DNA of 54,040 nucleotides. Source: an uncultured Clostridia bacterium. Lineage in GTDB: Bacteria; Bacillota; Clostridia; Christensenellales; UBA1242. The stretch covers positions 1 through 54,040 of the forward strand of contig CANRHL010000004.1 in the NCBI GenBank assembly GCA_947630405.1, written 5' to 3'. Under the pieces are notes generated by a model. The model saw nothing but the letters and a program-made list of their open reading frames with translations, was not told the DNA's origin and did not search any database. Every line of letters starts with the position of its first letter. Within the stretch, counting starts at the first letter, position 1. The position numbers and the translations under genes were made by a program. This document shows positions 9,268-16,376 of the stretch, piece by piece.

Positions 9268-10301
9268 AAGATTTAAAAATCGAATATATAGACATCAACA
9301 AATTAAATAATTATGATAAAAATTCAAAAATACACACCAAACAACAAATTAGACATATTGCAAATTCAATTGAAGAATTTGGCTTTAACGACCCAATAGG
9401 AATTGCAGGCGAAAACAATGTGGTTTTAGAAGGAAATGGAAGGGTGGAGGCCGCAAAACTTTTAGGGTTTAAAACTTTGCCTTGCATTAGGTTAGACCAT
9501 TTAACAAAAGAAGAACAGCGGGCTTATGTTATTGCTCACAATTCAACAAATTTGGAAACAGGATTTGATGATGGCGTGCTTTTTGACGAGTTAAAACAAT
9601 TACAAAATTTTAATTTTGAAGATTTTGGGATTGAAAAACAACTATTAAGTCTTCAAAATATAGATGATGAATTTTATAAGGTTTTCTTAAATAATGAAAT
9701 AAAAAAAGTTGTTCGCAATGAATTTGAAACAGTTGGGATATATGACATTCCATTAATAAGAAAACAAGATATTGATTTAGAAAAAATTAAATTAATCAAT
9801 TACAGTAATACAAAATACAATGATAATAAAAACAAAAATAGGACTGTGCACTTTTTTATCCATGATTACAGATTTGAATCAACTTATACAAATCCTTTAT
9901 CTGCACTAGAAAAATTGCAACAATATTATTGTTTATTAAGTCCCGATTTTAGTTTATACACAGACATGCCAATATTGTTGCAAATGTTTAACACTTTTAA
10001 AAGTCGGTGGGTTGGAGCGTTCTGGCAAAGTAAAAATATTAAAGTAATACCTACGATATCTTGGAGTGATGAAAGAAGTTTTGATTTTTGTTTTGATGGA
10101 GTTGAACAGGGTTCAATAGTTGCGGTTTCAACACATGGAAATAAAAAGACCAAAGAAAAATTTTTAAAAGGATATAATAAAATGTTGGAAAAACTTAAGC
10201 CTAGTGCTATAATATGTTATGGAAAACCTTTTCCAGAAATGAAAGGCAATTTAAAAGTATTTCCTTATAGATTTACAGAGGGTAAGGAGATGCGAGTATG
10301 A
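9264..10301 (+). CDS. ParB N-terminal (Srx-like) domain protein with C-terminal DUF4417-like domain
   Basis: 'NSIEEFGFNDPIGIAGENNVVLEGNGRVEAAKLLGFKTLPCIRLDHL' ParB; 'FFIHDYRFE...LLSPDFSLYTDMPILLQMFNTFKSRWVGAFWQ...VIPTISWSDERSFDFCFDGVEQGSIVAVSTHG' DUF4417-like. Confidence 0.78.
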   Translation: MKDLKIEYIDINKLNNYDKNSKIHTKQQIRHIANSIEEFGFNDPIGIAGENNVVLEGNGRVEAAKLLGFKTLPCIRLDHLTKEEQRAYVIAHNSTNLETGFDDGVLFDELKQLQNFNFEDFGIEKQLLSLQNIDDEFYKVFLNNEIKKVVRNEFETVGIYDIPLIRKQDIDLEKIKLINYSNTKYNDNKNKNRTVHFFIHDYRFESTYTNPLSALEKLQQYYCLLSPDFSLYTDMPILLQMFNTFKSRWVGAFWQSKNIKVIPTISWSDERSFDFCFDGVEQGSIVAVSTHGNKKTKEKFLKGYNKMLEKLKPSAIICYGKPFPEMKGNLKVFPYRFTEGKEMRV

Positions 10302-10663
10302 AATTTTTATTGCAATTATTTGGCGGAAGAGGTGCCGGTAGCGGACGATATAGTTATTATTTACCTAAAAATCCATGGAAAAGTAAAAGATTTAAAGATG
10401 TTACCCACCCTAGACAAAGGGAGTCCTCGAATAGTCGAACATTTATTGATGAATCAACAGGATTGAAAATCAGATTTGATATTGGAGACCCAACTAAAAA
10501 TGGTTGGAAAGCGGAAGACCATTATCATGTTTATAATCCAAATTCGAAGAGCTGGCACGATTTTTATTTAGATAAAAACGGACAGCCTTGTGCCGATGGT
10601 AGTAAAGAATCACATTTAACACCGGGCGAATATGAAAATTTTTTAAGGGGGATTGAAAAATGA
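10298..10663 (+). CDS. Small toxin-like protein with phage-type 'LQLFGGRG' N-terminus (MuF-toxin-like)
   Basis: 'MKFLLQLFGGRGAGSGRYSYY' start; C-terminus 'WKAEDHYHVYNPNSKSWHDFYLDKNGQPCADGSKESHLTP' resembles polymorphic-toxin C-termini. Confidence 0.5.
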   Translation: MKFLLQLFGGRGAGSGRYSYYLPKNPWKSKRFKDVTHPRQRESSNSRTFIDESTGLKIRFDIGDPTKNGWKAEDHYHVYNPNSKSWHDFYLDKNGQPCADGSKESHLTPGEYENFLRGIEK

Positions 10664-11031
10664 AATTTTTAGATTATTATAAAGAGGGTATGCATGAAGA
10701 CAAACTTCATTGCATTCAATACGATAAAATAAAAAATGAAATTTATTTTACTATTGCGCTTCCTATGTGGAAAATAGAAGAAATAAACGAAAAATTGGGC
10801 AAAATAATTTATGGATATACATTAAAATTTAATAATGTGAAAAATTTTTCTTCTGAAATTGAGCTTGATAAAATAAAGGATTATGAATTATCTTTGAAAA
10901 TGAAAAATTTAAAAAAGGCAAATACATATCAAATGTCAATATTTCTTTTTATTGACAATCTTTATCCCAAAGTTGTTTTTGATGGTGAACTTTGCGGGGA
11001 GAGAATTCATAATAAACAAATACTAAAATAA
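10660..11031 (+). CDS. Small hypothetical protein, possible immunity protein
   Basis: Start overlaps the toxin-like gene stop; no recognised motif. Confidence 0.5.
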   Translation: MKFLDYYKEGMHEDKLHCIQYDKIKNEIYFTIALPMWKIEEINEKLGKIIYGYTLKFNNVKNFSSEIELDKIKDYELSLKMKNLKKANTYQMSIFLFIDNLYPKVVFDGELCGERIHNKQILK

Positions 11032-11068
11032 AGTGGCGGTTTAAATTGCAAAATTTGAGAGATACACA

Positions 11069-11395
11069 ATGAAATTAACCGATTTAAAAAAGTATAATTT
11101 CCATGATTGTAGAGCGTATGACTTTGAATTTGATAATCAATCAAAGACTTTTTCATTTACTATAGAAACAACTGAATCGCTAAGAAAACAACTACATTCT
11201 CATCTGGTCAAAGTTTCATTTTATAATGTTTGTAATATGAAATATAATTTAAATTTACAAACGCAAAATGATTTTTTGTTAAACATTTGGATTAATAAAT
11301 CTAATAAAAATTTAATTGAAATAATTTTTGGCAATCAAGATTTTCCAACAATTTATCTAAATGCCAAATCATTTGAAATTCAATGTGTGGAGTGA
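11069..11395 (+). CDS. Small hypothetical protein, possible immunity protein
   Basis: Open frame; begins 'MKLTDLKKYNFHDCRAYDFEFDNQSKTFSFTIE'. Confidence 0.5.
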   Translation: MKLTDLKKYNFHDCRAYDFEFDNQSKTFSFTIETTESLRKQLHSHLVKVSFYNVCNMKYNLNLQTQNDFLLNIWINKSNKNLIEIIFGNQDFPTIYLNAKSFEIQCVE

Positions 11396-11403
11396 TTAAT
11401 ATT

Positions 11404-11688
11404 AATGAAAAATGTTTTGAACTAATGGAAAAAGTTGAAAAAAAGCAAAAATTAACTTATGATGAATTTGCGGAAATTGTGGGCTATGGTTTGGAAATGC
11501 AATTCTTTTATAAAAAGCGAAAGTTTGGCATAACCAAATTTGATGGTTTCGAATTTTATGAATGGGAAAAAGATGAAGGATATCAAAATTATAAGTCGTT
11601 AAAAGAATTTGCCGACAAAATAAACATAGACGGCGTAAAAGTAAAAGATATTTGGGATAAAATTTACAAATTAAACTTTGCAGATTAA
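11404..11688 (+). CDS. Small hypothetical protein, paralogous to the C-terminal part of the next gene
   Basis: 'FYEWEKDEGYQNYKSLKEFADKINIDGVKVKDIWDKI' aligns with 'LWEIDTKNFVSYKTFAEFKSNFSIDGVAIKDNWDKI' downstream. Confidence 0.55.
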   Translation, partial: NEKCFELMEKVEKKQKLTYDEFAEIVGYGLEMQFFYKKRKFGITKFDGFEFYEWEKDEGYQNYKSLKEFADKINIDGVKVKDIWDKIYKLNFAD

Positions 11689-11701
11689 AATTAGAGGAAA
11701 T

Positions 11702-12122
11702 ATGGAAAAGCAATGTGATGTGTGTGAGAACACTTTAAAAATTGATGCATGGGGTAATGGCACATGCAAAAAATGCGGGTGGAATAACGATAAATATTCT
11801 ACATCTTATCCTAACGCTATTAACCCGCCTAATTTTATAAGTTTAAACCAAGCAAAGAGGTATTTTAAATTAGGGAAAAGTTTTTTACCAACATATCCTC
11901 AATTTTTAAATTTAGTAAAACGTGGTTTTGATTTTACATTTAAATTTGAAGGGAAAAAAATATCAATTATCAGTTCATGATGACTATACTCTTTGGGAGA
12001 TTGATACAAAAAATTTTGTGTCTTACAAAACATTTGCAGAATTTAAATCTAACTTTTCCATTGATGGTGTAGCAATAAAAGATAATTGGGATAAAATAAA
12101 ATCCTTACAATATGATTGTTAA
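11702..12122 (+). pseudogene. Zinc-ribbon immunity-like paralog split by a +1 A frameshift in an A7 run
   Basis: ORFs 11678..11980 and 11922..12122 join into one protein if A7 at about 11954-11960 becomes A6; N-terminus has CDVC...CKKCGW. Confidence 0.65.
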
Positions 12123-12164
12123 TATAACATTTGATAAAACATTTAAATTTGCTATAATCATCAT

Positions 12165-13019
12165 ATGAGTGTTATTTATAAGCCAACTGGCATGGCGAGG
12201 GAATATAGCCCATATGCGCTAAACATTTATATTGGCTGTTCGCATAGATGCAGATATTGTTATGCGCCCCACACTTTGCAAAAGAAGGGTGAGGATTATT
12301 TTGGCAAGCCCGAACCCAGAAAAATTATTTTAAAATTGTTAGAGCAAGATTTAAAGAAAAACACATACACCGAGCAAGTTTTGCTATCTTTTGTTGGCGA
12401 TTGCTATTGCGATAGTGCGGATGATGGCGAAATTGTGCGAGACGTTTTAAAAATGCTGAACGCATATAAAGTGCCTGTTGCGATTTTAAGCAAGGGCGGA
12501 AAGAAAATGCTGCGAGATTTAGATTTGTTTAAAGAATTTGGAGATAGAATTACAGTTGGCACAACATTAACATTTTTAGATGAAAACAAAAGCAAGTTTT
12601 GGGAACCCTTTGCAAGTTCGCCAAGCGAAAGATTGGAAACACTAAAAATTTTGCACGAAAATGACATAAAAACCTTTGCAAGTTTTGAGCCGACTATCGA
12701 GCCAGACGAAAGTTTAAAGTTAATTAAGAAAACGCTTGAAATGGACTGTGTTGACCACTACAAAATTGGCAAATTGAACAATTGCGACAATGAGGATAAA
12801 TGGCAGGATTGGGAGAAGTATCTGCAAGATTGCCTAACCCTTCTCCGCCCAACAAACAAGCAAGTTTACTACAAAGCTTGCTTGCGTGCCTTTGCTCCAA
12901 ACATTGAACTCACTCCGCAAGAAAAAGACCCCGATGCATACATAGTCCGCACGCCAAAGCCCGAGCAATTGAGTTTGTTTAAAATATCGGAAAACACTTG
13001 CATATTTAATAAAAAATGA
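12165..13019 (+). CDS. Radical SAM protein (SPL-like family)
   Basis: 'GCSHRCRYCYAPHTL' CxxxCxxC cluster motif; 'YSPYALNIYIGC' start typical of the family. Confidence 0.85.
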   Translation: MSVIYKPTGMAREYSPYALNIYIGCSHRCRYCYAPHTLQKKGEDYFGKPEPRKIILKLLEQDLKKNTYTEQVLLSFVGDCYCDSADDGEIVRDVLKMLNAYKVPVAILSKGGKKMLRDLDLFKEFGDRITVGTTLTFLDENKSKFWEPFASSPSERLETLKILHENDIKTFASFEPTIEPDESLKLIKKTLEMDCVDHYKIGKLNNCDNEDKWQDWEKYLQDCLTLLRPTNKQVYYKACLRAFAPNIELTPQEKDPDAYIVRTPKPEQLSLFKISENTCIFNKK

Positions 13020-13042
13020 TATAATTAACAATAGAGGATTGT

Positions 13043-13963
13043 ATGCAAACAATAAGTCAATTAATTTATGTTGAACCCAACAAAAATGAAGGATTTAATT
13101 TTGGTTATTTTATAAAAATTTTTCAAAACTCTGATAGCAAAAACCTTCAACTGATTGGTGAATGCAACAATTGTGGTATTGTAAATTCGGCAGAAGATGC
13201 CTATAAATTAACCTTATGGGAAATTGAATTTAATGGTTTAGTTTGCAGAAGGTTGCAATCAAAACTTGCGGCCTCTGCCATTATTATGCCTTGCTTTACG
13301 CGCCCAATGCAAGGGGAAAACAACATTTACACCCATATGTTAACTTCGCAAGCAATTAAAACATCAAAAAAAGATATTAAAAGGGTGGATAAACAATTTG
13401 CCAATATGATAGTCAATGCTAAAAAGGTTTTAACTAATCTTGGCTATCAAGTAAGCGATAAAATTATAATGACGGGGTTTTCTGCTAGTAGCAAGTTTGC
13501 ACAAAGATTTGCGCTGCTTTATCCAGAAACGGTTAGTTGTGTTATAGCGGCTGGTATGAGTGCAGTTCCTTGTTTGCATGTTAAGGAATTAAAAGGACAT
13601 AAGTTAAACTATCCACTTGGGGTTAACGATTATGAAAAACTTATTGGCAAATCTTTCAATGCAAATGCCTATAAGAAAATTAAGCAATATCTATTTATGG
13701 GAGATTTGGATGACAATGACCCTGTTAAATATGATGATTGCTTCACAAATGAAGAAAGACAAATTATTTGTGATATTCTTGATGAAAACATACAAAAGCG
13801 TTGGACAAAAATGGCCGATGTAATTAAAAGTTTAAAACTTAAAAATACTCATACTTATTTAATTAAAGGAGTTGCTCACTCTCCACAGGGTATGGATAAG
13901 ATTTTAAATGAACAATTGCACGAAATTATAGGCGAAAAACAAGAAGTTAACAAAAGCGTATAG
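13043..13963 (+). CDS. Alpha/beta-hydrolase-like protein
   Basis: 'KIIMTGFSASSKFAQRFALLYPETVSCVIAAG' nucleophile elbow G-F-S-A-S; C-terminal His region. Confidence 0.65.
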   Translation: MQTISQLIYVEPNKNEGFNFGYFIKIFQNSDSKNLQLIGECNNCGIVNSAEDAYKLTLWEIEFNGLVCRRLQSKLAASAIIMPCFTRPMQGENNIYTHMLTSQAIKTSKKDIKRVDKQFANMIVNAKKVLTNLGYQVSDKIIMTGFSASSKFAQRFALLYPETVSCVIAAGMSAVPCLHVKELKGHKLNYPLGVNDYEKLIGKSFNANAYKKIKQYLFMGDLDDNDPVKYDDCFTNEERQIICDILDENIQKRWTKMADVIKSLKLKNTHTYLIKGVAHSPQGMDKILNEQLHEIIGEKQEVNKSV

Positions 13964-13981
13964 AAAATATTTTTAGTAAAA

Positions 13982-14016
13982 AACAACCCCTATTTAAAAA
14001 TTTAGGGGTTTTTTGT
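13982..14016 (+). terminator. Rho-independent terminator
   Basis: aacccctatttaaaaatttaggggttttttg. Confidence 0.75.
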
Positions 14017-14183
14017 TAAATATTTTTATTATACACTTCTGAAAAGCAAAATTGCTTTAAAGAAGATTAAATTTGGTATAGCGGTGGGGGATTCCCACTT
14101 TAAAAAATCGCCCACGCGTGAATGTGAGTTACGCTATCTTTGCAGCAAATGGATCCAAGTTCACGCACAAACCGTTTGCGGCC

Positions 14184-14269
14184 TGGTGCCGGTGGTCGGG
14201 GTCGAACCGACATGATGTTGCCATCGCAAGATTTTGAGTCTTGTGCGTCTGCCATTTCGCCACACCGGC
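14184..14269 (-). tRNA. tRNA-Leu(CAA), CCA encoded
   Basis: Minus strand GCCGGTGTGGCGAAATGGCAGACGCACAAGACTCAAAATCTTGCG...GGTTCGACCCCGACCACCGGCACCA; anticodon loop CTCAAAA; acceptor GCCGGTG/CACCGGC, discriminator A. Confidence 0.92.
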
Positions 14270-14401
14270 ATATTAAGATTATGGAGACGCACAAGACATA
14301 AAGGGCTCCCGCAAAACGCAAGTTTTATGGGAAGGAGGAGCAACACGCCTATAAGTGTTAATTTGCGTTTAGCAAATAACCAAAGGGCGGGGTTGTGACG
14401 A

Positions 14402-14434
14402 GCGTCTGCCATTTCGCCACACCGCCATATTAAG
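14402..14434 (-). repeat. Truncated copy of the tRNA-Leu 5' end plus upstream flank (33 nt, 1 mismatch to 14245-14277)
   Basis: gcgtctgccatttcgccacaccgCcatattaag versus gcgtctgccatttcgccacaccgGcatattaag; no 3' tRNA half nearby. Confidence 0.85.
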
Positions 14435-14633
14435 TTGCTGCATGCTTTTCAAAAGCAAATGTATATTAGCACATTTTTTTTAGTTTTGCAAGGGTTTTTC
14501 AAAAGTTTTTATTTGATTTCAAGCAGTATTTATATTTTAAGGACACATAAGATAACCATTAAACCCTCAAAATGGAAATATTACTCCTCCAAAATCAATT
14601 AACGAGCAAACAAAAAACTTATGTTTGTAAGTT

Positions 14634-16286
14634 TTAAGCAGTTAAATTTGTTTCAGTATTTTGAGCATATTGTTCCAACAATTCAAACAATTGTTTGTTT
14701 GCACATAAGTTGGAAGTATCAAACCCGTGAGATTGTAAACTTTTTCGAATGGTTTCATAAATTTTTTGTGGATTAGTTTTTTGCAGTTGTTTTAAATCTT
14801 GTTTCAATTTTTCATAAAATTCATCGTAGGTTAAATTGTTTTGTTTAGTTGTTGTTACAAAACTCTCCAAGGCTTTAGCAATTGCAATAGAGAATCTACT
14901 TGTATAAGATTCTGTATTTTCCCCCGGTTTTTCAGCCGCATAACCAATCTTATCTTCTAGTTTTCCAACAATGGGCGAAGTTTCTTCACAAAAGTCCATT
15001 GCTTTACATTCGCTTGAAAGTTTGTGCATAATATCTAAGTTATCAAACAAATATTTATCCGATGTGTAAATTACAATATTGTCTTTTTTGCTAGCAAGTT
15101 TGCCATCATTTGTTTGGTTATTTAATTTAAAATAGAATGGAATGTTTTTATTTTTGTATTCTTCATATAAAAACATTGCAATATCATACATTTTATCTGG
15201 TCTTGCAGCAATATAAAAACGATGTTTAAAATCATCCTTTTTAATTTTTTCACCACCAAACAAATTCCAAGATTGAAAGGTGTTCCAACCGGCAGATATA
15301 TTTTTAGGTGTTTTATTTGGGTCAATTGCAAAATTTGCTTCTTTTGCATCGTTTAAAATCATTTTAGAAAATTGTTTTTTGGAGGTGTCATCTATTGAAT
15401 AGTTTTGTTTAAATTCTGAAGAGTTAATTATTTGATAGATATAGTCATGGAATTCTTTTGTCCCAATTTTTAAATCTGAATCTATTATGCTGGCAACAAT
15501 TTGTTTTAAAAATTCATCATTTGCTGTTAAAGTAATTTTTTGTGAGTAATTTAACTGTTTAGTTTTTGCGTTTTTGTTATCTTCTTGTATAGGCTTTTGC
15601 TCTAATTCACCAACTTGACTTTTCGTGCTATTTTCTTGCGAAAGATTTTCGTTTTTGTGGGGATTGATAGTTGGAGCGACATCATCGTTCGCCTTCGATT
15701 TTAATTGTTCAATATTAGTTTTATTTTCTAAAGCAAACAATAGATTTCTGTTTAAAGATTGCCTAATATTATCTGGGAAGGACTTTAATAGCTCGTTTGC
15801 AAATTTATATTTGGATAATTTTTCTAACTGATGAATATAGTTGGGGCTCTGTTTATCAAATGTTCCATAAACTCTTTCCAACTCATCAAAATTAATGTTT
15901 TCATTAATCAAATTTAAAATAAGCTGAACGGCATCACTGTCTATGTTTGAAATTTTGGAATATCTTGAAATATCACTTTTTTGTTTTGCGTTTAAATTGT
16001 TGGAAGATAACAATTTATTTAAATAATCATCAATATTTGTTCCGTGCAAATTAATAAGTTGTTTAACATAAGAATTTAAAGAAATATTTTCCCCGTCCAC
16101 CATAATTTGTGTGCCGTTATCATATGTAAGCAGATTCAATGCATCAACCGCATCGTGTAAAACAACGCTTGAAACATTTGCAATTCTATCTTTAAACTCG
16201 TTATCGTTGCGCATTGCGTTCAATTGAAATTCAATAATATCTTTATAAATTAAAAAGAAAATGTCGCTTTTAACTTCACTTTTCAT
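14634..16286 (-). CDS. Large hypothetical protein; C-terminal part reminiscent of HopA1-type proteins (tentative)
   Basis: Better start is MKSEVKSD at 16286; pattern 'RFYIAARPDKMYDIAMFLYEEYKNKNIPFYFKL...DNIVIYTSD...IGYAAEKPGENTESYTSRFSIAIAKAL'. Confidence 0.6.
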   Translation of the reverse strand: MKSEVKSDIFFLIYKDIIEFQLNAMRNDNEFKDRIANVSSVVLHDAVDALNLLTYDNGTQIMVDGENISLNSYVKQLINLHGTNIDDYLNKLLSSNNLNAKQKSDISRYSKISNIDSDAVQLILNLINENINFDELERVYGTFDKQSPNYIHQLEKLSKYKFANELLKSFPDNIRQSLNRNLLFALENKTNIEQLKSKANDDVAPTINPHKNENLSQENSTKSQVGELEQKPIQEDNKNAKTKQLNYSQKITLTANDEFLKQIVASIIDSDLKIGTKEFHDYIYQIINSSEFKQNYSIDDTSKKQFSKMILNDAKEANFAIDPNKTPKNISAGWNTFQSWNLFGGEKIKKDDFKHRFYIAARPDKMYDIAMFLYEEYKNKNIPFYFKLNNQTNDGKLASKKDNIVIYTSDKYLFDNLDIMHKLSSECKAMDFCEETSPIVGKLEDKIGYAAEKPGENTESYTSRFSIAIAKALESFVTTTKQNNLTYDEFYEKLKQDLKQLQKTNPQKIYETIRKSLQSHGFDTSNLCANKQLFELLEQYAQNTETNLTA

Positions 16287-16376
16287 AAAAACTCCTAAAA
16301 ACATATTAACTTTTATTTTTTGAAAAGTCAACTAAATAATATTTTCTTTTTTTTCAAATTGTGCTATAATAAAATT

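Noticed and set aside
11922-12122. Separate 66-aa gene
   Set aside because: It is the out-of-frame 3' part of the zinc-ribbon paralog, as shown by similarity to the upstream gene's C-terminus.
14278-14401. 6S RNA gene call
   Set aside because: Stems are visible but I could not match the 6S central-bubble architecture with confidence; kept only as a candidate structured region.
14100-14412. Two minus-strand ORFs of 73 and 83 aa
   Set aside because: They run through tRNA-Leu and its fragment; no SD and composition dictated by the RNA gene.
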